Source: Porphyra umbilicalis (Eukaryota; Rhodophyta; Bangiophyceae; Bangiales; Bangiaceae). Taken from it: DNA of 64,000 nucleotides. This document shows positions 45,520 to 57,094 of this stretch, piece after piece (the first letter of the stretch is position 1; every line of letters starts with the position of its first letter). The position numbers and the translations under genes were made by a program. The notes beneath the pieces were generated by a model. It did not search any database. It was not told where the DNA came from and saw only the letters and a program-made list of their open reading frames with translations. The stretch is from NCBI GenBank assembly GCA_002049455.2, contig KV918806.1, positions 1-64,000 on the forward strand, in the 5' to 3' direction.

Positions 45520-47800
45520 CGTATAGCTAACCGGTTTGTCCGGTTGCAGGCATAATATGCGAAACACGTTTACCACTGATCTTGGGTATATGTTTCAGTA
45601 TTATTTGGCGGATGCAGATTTTTTGATCCAATTTTGTGCCAATCAATGACTGACACGCGACCAACCATATCTGGGGGACATGCTGAGGTGGCGCATCCTG
45701 CCGCCGCCCCCCCGCCGGTGCAGCCCGCCACCTTGCAGCTGGCAACCGCCGCCGTCGCCCCGTTGTCGCCCGACGGCGGCCGGCCGCGCCCAGGCACCCT
45801 CGCAGAGTCGCCGCTGCCTAGTCGCTGCCCCCGTCGGCTGCCACGGCGCCGCCCCTGCGCGGGGTGCCTGTCGCCCGCGGGCGCGAAAACCGCGACAGCC
45901 GCCGCGGCGCCGCCCCCTGCCGCCGCTGGCGCCCGCTTCCCACCCGGGGTCGACGCGGCGCCGGCGACGCCGCCCCCCCCCCGAGCCGCGCGCACCTTCT
46001 TGGCCGCCAAGACCACCGCTGCCGCCGCGTCGCTGTCGCCGCCCACCGCCGCGTCTTGCCGCCGCCGCCGCCGGCACCGCGCACCGCCACAGCACGTCCG
46101 CCCGCTCCCTTGCGCCGACAACGCGGCAGCTGCGGCCGCCGACTGCCGCATCGCCGCCGCCCCTTGCCGCCGCCGCCGCCTTGTGCATTGGTGGCGGCGG
46201 CGGCGACGTGTGGTGGAAGCGGACAACGCCGCCGCAACGCCCGACACCGCCGCGGCTTGGAGCTGCAGCTGCCGACACCGCGCACCCCCCCAGCACGTCC
46301 GCCCCTCCCCCTGCAGCGACAACGCGGAAGCCGCGGCCGTCGACCGCCGCATCGCCGCCGCCCCCTGCCGCCGTCGCTGTCTTGGGCACTAGCAGCGGCG
46401 GCGGCGACGCGAGGCGGCGGCGGCCGACACTTTCGCACCGCCCGACAAAGCCGCGGCTTGCCGCCGCCGCCGTCGACTCCGCGCATCCCCGCCGCACGTC
46501 CGCCCCCCCCCCCGCGCCGACAACGCGGCAGCCGCGGCCCCCGACCGCCGCATCGCCACCGCCTCTTGCCGCCGCCGCGGCCTTGTACATTGGCGGCGGC
46601 GGCGGCCACGCATGGCGGCAGCTGCCGACACCGCCGGAACGCCCGAATCGGCCGCGGCTTACCGCCGCCGCCGCCGACTCCGCGCACCCCCTCCGCACGT
46701 TTGCCCACGACGGCCCCCCCGCGGCGGGAGGCCGCGGACGCGATAACGCTCCTCGTTGCCGCCGCTGCCTGCCGCCAAACCGCAGCCGGCCGCGGACCTT
46801 GCCGGCGCTCCGCTGCCACACGTCACCGCCGAACCGCCGCCGCCCGCGGCCGCCCGCCGCCGCCCTCCCGCCGCCAGAGGCCGGCGCGACCCACCGCCCG
46901 GGCGGGCCGGCCTAACCGCGGCCGACAATGGTGCGCCCTGCCGCCGCCACCTTTCCCGCCAGGCCGACACCGCGCCGCCACAACCCCATCACCATCCCGG
47001 CACCGCTCAGCCATTACTCCGTCACTTCCCCGCCCCTGCCCTGCAGCCAGAGCCCCTTTACCATCCTTTTACCACCCTCCGCCTTGGCCGTTTCTAAACG
47101 GCAACTATCCCGCACTGTAGGCGATGGGTCACGCCACGGCAGGCCGGATGTGACGCCAGAGACTCGTAGAAGAGACAGGTGGCGAGGGAGTGCCGGGGTC
47201 GTGGGTGCGCCCGCGAGGTGGGTGAACTGATCTAGTGGGTAAGCCGGGGGGGTGCATGAACCGGGGGAGTGGGTAAGCCAGCGGGGTGGGTGAACACGGG
47301 GGGCGGGTGAACTAGGGGGGTAAGAGCGAGGCGCCTCGACAGCCAGCCCTTCCGCACAAGGCTGGGAAACGGATGTCAGTCGTGCCTCCAAGAGCGCCGA
47401 AAGCGATGTGAACACCACGCGAACAACTCAGGGCGCGCGCGGGCCAGAACGTGTGCAGACCACGAAAGAGTGGGTCGGTCGCATTCATCAGCGAAAGCGC
47501 GCGCAGAAAGAAGAGCTACAGTGCGCAAACAGTGATCGCATGAAATAGGCCACATGAATCCGCTTCTTGTCAGCTGCCCACGCGTACTGAAGATGGAGCC
47601 AGACAGGGTGCTACTTCAAGTCACGCTCTTTTCAGAAAAACGTTCGAGCGATCCGTCGAGCCATAGTTTTCGTGAAACATTCTTCTTTCGGAGCTTCTCC
47701 AGGTGAGATCCACGAATCGGGCGTGGGGCGAGCACTGTAGAACGGGCTCCGCGCCAGGTGACCGTCCAGGCGCCAGAGATACGTATGTCAAGTACGAGTC
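45520..47800. other. GC-rich repeat interval without a supportable gene
   Basis: Long mirror-image open frames on both strands (plus 45680-46915, minus 46821-45643) are Pro/Arg- or Gly/Ala-rich and coincide with the 201-bp array. From 46970 to 47800 the sequence is unremarkable. Confidence 0.4.
46030..46720. repeat. 201-bp tandem array
   Basis: The word GACAACGCGG occurs at 46117, 46318 and 46519, exactly 201 bp apart, and the surrounding units align over their full length. The array holds about three and a half copies. 201 bp equals 67 codons, so an encoded 67-residue repeat is possible on either strand. Confidence 0.85.
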
Positions 47801-47806
47801 CCCTCA

Positions 47807-48253
47807 ATGTCGGCCACGTTGCACCTCGCCCACGCCGCCACTCTCGCCGCAGGAGAGACCGCGCTCTCGAATACGCTTATGAAGGTCATGCAGCCATTGT
47901 GGGCCAGCTACCTTGGCGAGCGCGCGAGATGCCAGTTGGCCTGGAAGGAACGGAGGCTCGCCGGTGATTGGCCGTTGCTACGCAGCAGGTGCGGAGATGG
48001 TGACGGACATGTCGTGGCGCTTGGGTGGGGGGACGTAGAATCTCGCGCTGGCCTTTTTGTGCGCGGTCGCACGCATTTCTTGTTTGGTGTGCTTCTGCTG
48101 ATTGCACGGCCGCTTGCGATGCGGTGTGCGTGCTATGCACCAGGCGAGCACACTTTTTCCTTGGCTTTCGTTCCTGTGAGCAGGGCGCCTTACTCAGCAC
48201 CAGGGCCTCTTACGCACCGATTCATTGCAGGGAGCATGACACGCCGTCACTAG
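47807..48253 (+). CDS. Weak hypothetical open frame
   Basis: A 148-codon frame starting MSATLHLAHAATLAAGETAL. The first 85 residues look protein-like (MQPLWASYLGERARCQLAWKERR would be a helical segment). The rest is Cys/Arg/Leu-rich and less convincing. No family is recognised. Confidence 0.2.
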   Translation: MSATLHLAHAATLAAGETALSNTLMKVMQPLWASYLGERARCQLAWKERRLAGDWPLLRSRCGDGDGHVVALGWGDVESRAGLFVRGRTHFLFGVLLLIARPLAMRCACYAPGEHTFSLAFVPVSRAPYSAPGPLTHRFIAGSMTRRH

Positions 48254-48744
48254 CTACACGGGAAGCCTACCATGTGCGCAGCAGTCTCTCGGTCTTGACA
48301 TCACGCAGACATCTCTTGGCTACTGGTTTGGATCACTCCCGCACCCGCGTCCCCAGCCCACTACCGCGGGACGTTACCACCAACCCCCCAAGATCCCCGC
48401 ATCTTCCGTGGGTCTGCCATCCTTCTTCTACACTGCCCACCTCTTCGTCATCTGGTGACGACACTGGCAGTGGCGGGAGCCGCCGACCATAAGGACGTGA
48501 CCCTTCTCGGCGCAGTACGCTCGGCCGCCGGCCCTGGCGTGGACGAGGAAGCGGCGGACCGTCAACCAGCTTCTGCAGCCGTCGAGCGGACGCACCGCGT
48601 CCGGCTCAGAGGCTCAAAACAATTCATCGTACACTAGGGGGCGCAGGAGAGAACTGGGGCGGTCCAGAACGATCTTCTGTGACGGCGACGGCAACGGCCC
48701 AGGCGGGATCGAGCACCAACTGCTTCACGCCATTCTCCCGCCTG

Positions 48745-50433
48745 ATGGCAACGGTCTCGTCTTTTCCGCCCGCCACGCGGTCAGCAGTGATGTCGACCGC
48801 CGTCATTGTGCCTCCTTTCCCCCATCCGACACCATCTACCACTCCCGTATACCTCTTGCGCGCCCTGACCGCCGCCCCACTGGCGGTGGACGCCGGTATG
48901 GCGCTGGACCGTGTGCCTATGGCCGCGCTCGTTCCCCGCACACACTCCACTCTCCACGCACCCTGTACCTCCCACCACCCGTCTACAAACTCTCCCCAAG
49001 CCCCCGTGCGCGCCCCGTCTGCCGTTTCGCCGGCGGTGGACGCCGCGATGACGCCGGACGGTGTGCCTATGGCCGGTTTCGCTCCCCGCCCACATCCCAC
49101 TGTCCACCCACCCTCTGTTCCTCACCTCACACCTTCCGCCTCTTCCTCATTCCCCATGCGAGCCTCGACCGCTGCCTTGTCACAGGCCGACGCGGCGGCA
49201 GCGTCGGACGCTGTGCCTCTGGCCTCGTTCGCTCCCGGCACGGGACTTTCTCTCGAATCCCCCTGCTCCACGACTCCCCCCACTCGCAAGCGATTCAATT
49301 CCGTCAAAAGTTCTCGCTCTTGCCCACGCGCTGCGCCGGCAGTAGTCGTTACGACTGCTCCGGCGCTGTCGGCTGAAGGTGCGTCGGCAGCTACGGCACG
49401 CACCGTGGGGGCGCTCACGACAACGGCTGGCGCCAGCGGCAACCGACATGAGCAAACCCGCCCCCGCTCGCGCACCGCGGCGTCGACGGCGGAGGCTGCA
49501 GCAGCGGCGGCAGCGTTCTCTGCGGCGGTGCTCGCGAGGCTGCTACTGGCTACGCTGCGTGGGGCGCCGAGTGCCGGCGCGCAAGACAAAGGCGCTCTTG
49601 GTGAAGCCTTTGCTTCTGCTGGGGCGCTGGCCCGGGCAGCGCCCGACGTGCCCGAGTCTAGCGAAGCGGCCACGTCGGAGGACGAAAACGCCGAGGCGGC
49701 AGGCGTCGAAAGCCAAGAGACGCTGGGAGAGGCTCTTGGCAAGGGCGGGTGCGGATGGGTCCTGATGGCGGATGCTATCCAAGACGAGTGGAGTGCGTTC
49801 ATACGCCGAGGTGCTCGACGCATGTCGGCGCGTACCGCTCAGCCAATCATCAACTTGCAGCTGCTCTTGTTGATGGAGGAGCTTGGCGATGCTGCTGATA
49901 TTGGCCGGCGGCAAGTGCCTGTCCCGAGCGGGGGTGGCGGCCGAGGCGGCCGCAAACGTGCACACATTGCGCGACCGGTCCACCTGGCCCTGGCGACGGT
50001 CGCAGCACGGGAAGGCAATATACTCGACGTCGCTTATGATGAAGTCACCCCGCACGTCCTTATTACGATGCCTCGCACACCTGCTCAACTGGCGCACACT
50101 CATACCGGCTTATATTTCGAGGAGGGTGGGTCCGGGGCGACTCTATTGAGTGTCTACATCTCTTTTGAGGAGGGCAATTTTGTTGATGTGTGGCCTCGTA
50201 CCTTTTGATGCGCTACGGACGGGACAGCGCCTTTTGCGTTGCCACAGCCGGTGCGTGTGGCTATTCCTGTGGGTTCTTGTTTGTTTGTGCGGTCGGACTT
50301 GGTGCACCGCGGGACGGAGAAACTCCGGGCACGAGGACAACTACGGTGCTTTCACGCGTACTTGGCGGTTCACGTCGACGGGGCCCACATGGCCTACGCC
50401 GAGCACATGTCGTTTCTATCTCGGTATCTTTGA
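48745..50433 (+). pseudogene. Possible 2OG-Fe(II) dioxygenase-like protein with in-frame TGA
   Basis: From ATG 48745 one frame runs to the stop after SFLSRYL at 50433, broken only by TGA at 50206-50208. The N-terminal half is Ala/Pro/Ser-rich and contains three imperfect repeats of about 48 residues (VDAGMALDRVPMAALVPR; VDAAMTPDGVPMAGFAPR; ADAAAASDAVPLASFAPG). A basic region and an acidic Ala-rich linker follow. The C-terminal part resembles the end of a cupin-like dioxygenase fold: a strand LLSVYISFEEGNFVDVWP, then after the TGA VAIPVGSCLFVRSDLVHRG and FHAYLAVH, the usual place of the distal His and the 2-oxoglutarate-binding basic residue. I do not see a clear HxD, so enzymatic activity is unproven. 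Reading resumes immediately after the TGA, which suggests a single nonsense mutation. Confidence 0.4.
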
Positions 50434-51780
50434 TAAATTGGATTTTATTTACGCACATCTTTGCCGCCGCCGCCCAAAGGCGCCATATCGGGGCCGTCAT
50501 GGGGCCTGCCGCCGCCGCCTCGTCCATTCCGCCCCCCGTGACTTTTATTTTTCCGGCGCGCGCTCAAAGCTGAGCAACAACGACGACTGGGCAACGGCCG
50601 ATACGAAACGCAGGGTGCTCTGGGCATGCACGCCGCCATACCTGCCGCCGCCCGTCGGCACGGTGGCCACTGCTAGTGCAGCGGGGGCGGCGACAAAGGT
50701 CGACGCGGCGGCGGTGGCCTCTGCCGCCGCCGGCACCGCGCCGCCGGCCGTTGTGATGGAGCGAGGGGGTCTTGCCGCGGCCGCAACGTCATAATCTGAA
50801 TACGCGGACGCAGCAAGCAGGGCACTGCTGAGGGCCGGCGTCGGCGCGCGGCCACGTGGCGGTAGCCGCCGCTGCCGAGAGTCGAAATCGGCGGCCGCCG
50901 CGGCTGAGTGCCTGCGCCGCTCGCTGCATCGGCATCCGCTGCTGCAGTTGTCAGCAGCGACGTCCACGGCGGCTGCCGCCATCCGCAATTGCAGCCACAG
51001 CGTTGTCGGCGAAGGGGACCGCGGAGGCAGGCCCCGCGCTCTCGCAGGCGGTGCCACTCATGAAGACGTACGCGCCAGCAATGCAAGCACCGCGGGCAGC
51101 CGCCTGCTTCCCCCTCACGCACAAAAATGTATTACGTCGCGGCGGTCGCAGCGCCAGCGGCGACCGGCACCACCACCACCGCATCCCAGAAGCCGAAGGT
51201 GCCCGTGACAATTCTTCTAGTCGGCACGATTCTTCAGAGTGCTCTCTCTTCTTGTATGCCTGCCATTCTCGCAACAGACAGTTGCCCGCCCTTTTGGTCC
51301 CGCACTTTGAATCCGACGCAACGGCGCTTCTAGGAGCTCACTAGTCACCGGCGAGCGCCTTGTCAACTGTCGACGCCCATACCCCCACCCTGCGCCCCAC
51401 GGGGCGCCGCCTTCGCGCGCCTCGGTGCACCGAGTTGGCGTGTCTTTCTCGTCGCCGCCACCGGGGGCCACGAGTGGGCGTGCTGTTCTATAATCGGCCG
51501 TACGGTTGAAGGCTGTCAACAGTTCGGTCTGTCCTGCCTCCGCCGCCAAATCGGAGCAGCCGGCAACAAACTCCTCCAGTCCCCGCATTCCCCCCCTTCG
51601 CCCTCTTTGTGCCTTTCCACACCTGTCTTCCTTCCTCTGGACCCCCTTTTTCCACCCCCACACCCCCGCCCGCGGATTTTTTTCCCCGTCGCCTTTTACA
51701 CACGCACACCTCGGTGCGCACGGGCCCTTGGGCGCGACTCGTGGTGCCGCTCGAGGAGCTTCTTTCTTCGCAGCCTACCG
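50434..51780. other. Interval without a supportable gene
   Basis: GCC/GGC-rich mirror-image frames lie at 50545-51122. The rest has short unrelated frames only. No repeat or RNA gene was recognised. Confidence 0.35.
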
Positions 51781-51784
51781 TCCC

Positions 51785-52390
51785 CATGTCGTCCTTTCGC
51801 GCCGAGACCCCTGTGGCCTGCCCGTCGCGTTGCTTGCAGGCCATTTTCTCGGACAGGCTCTGCTGGTGCAGCCGTGCTCCTTCGGGGCTGCCCTTTCCTC
51901 TGCCAGTGCCTCCCGGCGTCGGCGCCCGCCGCTCGTCAGAGATCAACTACCGGCCCGCCCGTTGCTGCTGCGGTTGACGGGGCGCTTGGCGGCGAGGCGT
52001 ATGCTCTTCAAAGGCCAGGGTATCGAGGGCGTGTTCGTCGACGAGCGGTCGGTGTTCATCCACAGGGACTCCCTCACGTACCTGGAGGAGATCCTCTCCA
52101 CCAAGTTCTTCTGGTGTGGGCTGGGGGATTGGCGCTTCAACCTCTCCAACGTTTTTGAGTTCTGGGATGGGGCTTGTTGGACCCGCGACGGGCTCATCGA
52201 CATGTTTGTCGGCGAGTTGTCGGACGCGTTGCCGCCCGTCAGTCCGATGAAGCCATACCGAGTGCGAGCGGCTCGCATGGTCGCGAACTTCTGGGACAAC
52301 CACAAAGCCAGCGAGGTGTTTGCCTCCCAAGAGCATAATTGGAATAAGGGCACGTGCTTTTACGTCCAGTCGCACCCACTGTACTGCTAG
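51785..52390 (+). pseudogene. Hypothetical protein fragment, possibly 5' part of the KDZ-like locus
   Basis: An ATG near 51785 opens MSSFRAETPVACPSRC (frame ending 51977). The protein-like sequence then continues in another frame from about 51985 (RRMLFKGQGIEGVFVDERSV, further TKFFWCGLGDWRFNLSNVFE) to TAG at 52388. Both pieces have ordinary amino-acid composition and look genuine. Short protein-like segments continue downstream (52652-52852, 53116-53400) towards the KDZ-like frame. One interrupted gene or spliced exons are possible. No family was recognised for this part. Confidence 0.35.
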
Positions 52391-53474
52391 TATGCTTGAG
52401 GGCGTGGCTCGGGAGACTGTCAGCTGCCGCGCTCCAATGCACAATTTCGGGCGGTGTTTGTACCCGAGCTTGTAGTACAGACGTGATCCACTCTCCTTGC
52501 TGTTAGCTTTCGTATGTGTCCCTCTGTGGGCTTTCCTTTCCCTTGCTACGTTGCTGTTCTACATCGGTCTTTCTCTGGCTCCCACAGAGCTTTCTTTTTC
52601 CACCTGTATCCACGCCTCAGGTGATTAACCATATTCCTGGTACACGGCAGCGTGAACAGTCATCCAAACACGGTGCCCGCCCCTGTTTCGCGAGGCGACT
52701 GGTTGGGGGCGGATGCAGTTACATTGCGTCATAAGATGGCGCACAGCAGTGAGCGGAAGTTGGAGATGAATATCGAGGGCCATGTTGCAAACGAAGGTAG
52801 GCCACAACATGGACTTTTCTCATCTCAGGGGAGTTTTCTCGCGGCCGAATGATTTGATCTCGAACGGGCGATTGCACGCTCTCTGCCTCCCGCGCCGACA
52901 GCGGTTTCACTGTCGTCGGCGACCGTCGCCCCGTCGTGACGCGGCTCCGCGCGGAGCGCGGCCTCACTGCCGTCCCTCACCGTCACCCTGAACCTGCCTA
53001 ACGTCACAGGTGCAGACCTCTTATCTTCCCTGATCATGTTTGGTGCTTGCCTCCCCCATTGTTTTGAGGCCCACAGGCCATTGTCTCGCCCACAGCGAGG
53101 CGGACTAGCTCCGCCTTGGTCCTCCCTTTACTGGTCTACACACAACGATTGCCTTCGCGTCATGCAAGGTATGTTCACTGTGCTCCCCGCTTTGTTGTTG
53201 ACGTGTGCCGCTTTGGGACGGCGTGGCAGACTCTTCTCAACGATTTTGCACTCGATCCCGCTTCATGTACCCCATTGGACATGCTGATGGAACTGGGTAC
53301 TTACGTGCCTGCTCTCCTCTACGGTGATACAATGCTCATTGTGGAATGTGATCGCTTTCTCTCTTCTTGTACTTCTCGAGTCACGGCATGCACGTTTTGA
53401 GCGCAAGGACATTCTGACGGCAACGACGTTTCGCTGGCAAGAGCCATGGAGCACTACACATTCCCGCCGTCATC

Positions 53475-55322
53475 ATGCTTCGTTTCTCTTCGTGCGGGAC
53501 ATTGCCAAATGGGGATGAGATGCTCCTGGACGAGCCGTCTGACGAGTCAACCGCGCCGCCCATGTCCATGGGCTCCGCGGGCTCCAGCCTGTTGGAGGTT
53601 TATACAGCGGCTGCGGTCGACGCCGTGCCTGACTGTGCAGCAGATGGCGGGGCCGCCCCCCTGCACCCGGCCCTCGACTTTCACTGCATGGAAGAGGATC
53701 CAGAGCCTGCCGAGGTGCCACTCGACGCCAACAGGAGGCGATCTGGTGGCGTCTCGAGGATGGGGGGGCGGCCATTGGGCACGGGATTGAGGACTCGGGA
53801 GAAATTTACTCGTTGTGCGCCGCGCGTCCTGCCCGAAGCGATGCAACAGCTGGGCACCCCATCATGCTCGACGATGCGTTGCTTGGGGATGTTCCTGTCG
53901 CGGCGCGCGATATGTTCGGCTCTCTCCTGCGGTCATGGCTTATTGTCCTGGGTAAGGAGAAGATATTGGCGATTCCGTACCTATGCGGCGTGACGGCATG
54001 CTTCCCCATCTGGGGCAAAACGGACCATGGAAAGCGGAGCAGTCGCTCGACGTGGATCTCGGACAATGATGCCATCTGCTGCACGTGCGTCGGGAGCGAC
54101 ACGAACAACAGTGACGCGAACGTCAACCACGGCAGTACGTGCGAGCACATCGACGTGTTTGCCGACGCCGTCCAGAACATGAGCGAGGCGCTGGCGCGGC
54201 CGGTCGGGATCGTCAAACAGTGGCTCTTTAAAGCCATGGAAAGCTCGTCGCCGTCCGGCAGCGCAGCCGACAGGCAGGCCGAAGACGAGGCGGCTGTTTG
54301 GTGGAACCACAAAGACACTGTCGTGGTGGTCGGCTTGCAGCGTGGCTCGCTGATCACCGTCCCTGTGTATTTCCCAAGAAAGGGCGTCTCTTGCGAATTT
54401 TGCCCGCTTGCCAACCTTGCCGGTTGTTCGCACACTCGGTCAGCGGAGCATTACCGGTCATCTGCGGGCAACCCGGCGATGCCCGTGTCGGTAACAAACT
54501 ACGTGCGCTCCGCCGTGTCTACGAAGCCCATCTAATTGTTCAACTGCCCGGAATCTTCCACCTTTGACCGGCGCGTAGGAGAGTTGGCGCGCCGCGCCCG
54601 GGTTTACGTGCTGGAGGCGCCCGACGTCTGCACTGTCTGTGAGGCGCACATGGCGAGCGCGCCCCGGATCCCGGACAAAGCGCTTGCGGGCATTTTGCAC
54701 TCGTCGCTCGGGCCTTGCAAGATGGAGGCCATGCGTCGCACTTGCGACGCTTGCAAACAGGTGTGCAGCCGCTATGGCAGAGAGAACAAGCTCATACGCC
54801 TGTCGTGGACGTCGGGCTGCACGGTTCTCTGGGGAAGGCGGTGCGCGGAGCTGGTTCGCTCGGAAATCCCTATGTCGGTCGTCATCAACTTCTACATTGG
54901 CGAATGGCGGGGGCTGCGGTCGGCTGGGCTGCTACCCAAGGAGAATAAGTCTCGCGCAGCGGATACTCTACGGGTGCTGATCCTGACGACCATGAGGTTG
55001 TCCGTCGTCGACCCGGACTTCGGGCATCACGACTGCACTGTTTTTCGGTAGCCGTCCGGGCGGTACCTCGTTATCACGGCGGATGGTATCTGCATCGGGT
55101 ACGACGCGGGCTTGACGCCATTCTCATTCAAGCACGTGTGCGAGAGCGCGCCCCTTGTCAACATGAAGACGCGTGACGGCTGCATGGTGTTAGGAGAGAA
55201 GGTTCGTCGCATGTTGCGGCACGTCCTGGTCCCCGACTATCCAGCCGCATTGACGGACCGCACGCTCCCCTCGTCTGAGATGGTGCTGTCCTGCATCTTC
55301 CCATCCGCATTTGGGTCGGCCA
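53475..55322 (+). pseudogene. KDZ-like/HMGXB3-type transposase-derived gene, 5' part
   Basis: From ATG 53475 an acidic N-terminus (DEMLLDEPSDE, then LHPALDFHCMEEDPEPAEV) is read until about 53740. There the frame changes (continuing RLEDGGAAIGHGIEDSGEIY) and is followed without further shift to the copia insertion at 55322. In-frame stops are TAA at 54533 and TAG at 55049. Visible blocks are a Cys/His cluster (CEFCPLANLAGCSHTRSAE), a second cluster (CTVCEAHMASAP, later CDACKQVCSRYG), and a strand VITADGICIGYDAG. These fit the Cys-rich N-terminal and central parts of the transposase-derived family that includes the vertebrate HMGXB3 C-terminus and is related to Kyakuja/Dileera/Zisupton (KDZ) elements. 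Function would be DNA transposition or a domesticated derivative. The family name is my reading of motifs. Confidence 0.5.
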
Positions 55323-55409
55323 TGTTGGGATTCTAAAAATTGTACCACTCAGCTACAGCCACAATACCGGTGTGAATGGTCCTGAGGAGTTCAAACTTAT
55401 GGTCCAACA
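55323..55409 (-). repeat. 3' LTR of copia 2
   Basis: 87 bp, matching 59610-59695 with about five differences. Confidence 0.88.
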
Positions 55410-55496
55410 CTCCTCTTAACTTCACAGGACCTCAAGCCGTCAGGTCTCACTGACGAAGCCAATCCCCAGGCTCCTGCGATTTCAAGTCGCCCTCAG

Positions 55497-55551
55497 GTGA
55501 GATTTGAACCTGCGACCTCCTGCAGAGTCAACCAACTTTAGCTGGAATTTT
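55497..55551 (-). repeat. tRNA-like sequence in the copia 3 fragment
   Basis: On the minus strand a D-arm-like AGCTAAAGTTGGTTGA, then a GAGGTCGCAGGTTCAAATCT stretch including box B, end in CTCACC. The T-stem does not pair properly. It is a tRNA-derived remnant at best. Confidence 0.35.
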
Positions 55552-55565
55552 CTGGGCCCACAACC

Positions 55566-56109
55566 TGTTGAAACGCAGTGGGGATAGGGGATGGGGGACC
55601 ACGGTGAAGTGGTTGAGTGGCCTGAGCTTGTGTGTATGTGTGCGAACGTGCTTTGTTGGTTATCTCTCCAAAGCGCCCCTCTTCCCATCAAGGGCACTCC
55701 TCAAGTAGTCCAAGTCGGAGCACTCAAGCCCGCCACGCAGCCCAAGCAGCTCGCCCGCGCACGCGCCCGCCCACACTCTGAATGAAAACGCTCACCAAAT
55801 CAAAGCATCAGGGATCACAGCAAAGCGCACGCAAATCAAAGCATCAGAAGCGCACGAACAAAAATGTGAAATCGCAAAATTTGAACTCCAAATCGCACGG
55901 GTACAAATGTCGAATGCACCAGCGCTCACCAAACCGCGAAGAAGTCGCATGGGTAGCCTAGTGGGAAGTAAGGCACCGACTCTCATTAGGCGTGACCTTC
56001 GGGTCGCGTCTGGGAGTCTGGGGTTCGAACCCTGTCAATACCTGATTTCTTGAATTTTGCTTTTTACAGCAGCAGGGCTTACAGCGGCGTTGAGCATGAC
56101 GTTCCAACA
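55566..56109 (-). mobile_element. LTR and primer site of a third copia (copia 3), nested in copia 2
   Basis: On the minus strand this 544-bp stretch begins TGTTGGAACG (56109) and ends TTTCAACA, directly followed by GGTTGTGGGCCCAG (55565-55552). That is the same initiator-tRNA anticodon-type PBS as in the other two elements, with one change. It interrupts the copia 2 RT frame right after the KQRGV codons. About 140 bp of internal sequence follows before the copia 2 3' LTR. No second LTR or target duplication is seen, so it is a truncated or recombined insertion. Confidence 0.6.
55955..56045 (+). repeat. tRNA-like sequence with class II features inside the copia 3 LTR
   Basis: Box A (TAGCCTAGTGGG), a strong variable-arm-like hairpin closed by a TTCG loop (GTGACC-TTCG-GGTCGC), and box B (GGGTTCGAACCC). 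The acceptor strands do not pair and the anticodon arm is poor, so this is a SINE-like or tRNA-pseudogene sequence, not a working tRNA. Confidence 0.5.
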
Positions 56110-57094
56110 CGCCCCGTTGCTTGACGCCGCCTGACAGCTGACCGCCCTTGAAGTACTTGTCGAGAAGTAAGTCCGCCTCGAATCTTGACGTCCCAGACTC
56201 GTCGCTCTTCTCCGACTTAGCCAGCTGCAGCCCGACCTCAAACGGAGTCGCGATCGGGTTGCACTCCGCCGTTCCGAATTTTTCGAGCACTTGTCCCGTG
56301 TACTTGCCCTGCGACAGCTTGAGGGTGCCCAACGTCTTGTCACGGCTGATCTTTAGCCCGAGGATGACCTTGGCCTCGCCCAGGTCCTTCATCTCGAAGC
56401 GCTTGCGAAGCGCCTTCTTGATTTTGTTAATCGCCTCCATGCTTCACCCAACCAGAAGAAGATCATCGACGTACACCAGGACGATGATGATCTCACCGTC
56501 ATCCATCTGGAGGTAGAGGCAGGCATCCGGGTCGATGGTGTCGAACCCTTCCAACTTGAGGAAGGCGTCGAGCTTGGCGCACCACATCTTGGGGGCTTGC
56601 TTAAGCCCATACAGCGCTTGGAGAAGACGGCACACCCAGTCCGGATACGTGGGATCGACGTATCCCTCCGGCTGCTCCATGTAGACCTCCTCGTCAAGGT
56701 CGCCGTTAAGAAAGGCCGTCTTGACGTCCATCTGATGCAGCTCCCACCCGTTCGCCGCCGTCATCTCCAGGATGCATCGGATGGTAGTGAACTTGGCCAC
56801 CGGCGCAAACGTCTTGTTGAATTCAAGCCCCTTGATCTGCCGATTGCCCATAAAGCACAGGCGCGTCTTGTGCCGCGTCGTGTTTTTCCCGACCTTGTCC
56901 AGCTCGTCCTTGATCTTGAAAACCCACTTTCCCTTGAGCACGCGTCGGCCCACCGGGCGATCCGTCAAACGCCATGTCTTGTTCTTGCGGATAGAGTCAA
57001 TCTCCTGGTCCCTTGCGGCCCGCCACTTGGTCGACTCTTGTCCTTGAACTGCTTGCCCATACGTCATGGAAGCCTCGTGAGCATTGAGGCTCAC
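56110..57094 (-). pseudogene. Copia 2 reverse transcriptase, truncated before RNase H
   Basis: Copia RT with KWRAARDQEIDSIRKNKTW, LKGKWVFKIKDELDK, FAPVAKFTTIRCILEM, HQMDVKTAFLNGDL, YGLKQAPKMW and YVDDLLLVG. A TGA at about 56443 directly after the YVDD motif interrupts the frame, which then continues with FEMKDLGEAKVILGL until the copia 3 LTR. The RNase H domain that should follow is missing. A frameshift near 57095 separates it from the gag-integrase frame. Confidence 0.88.
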
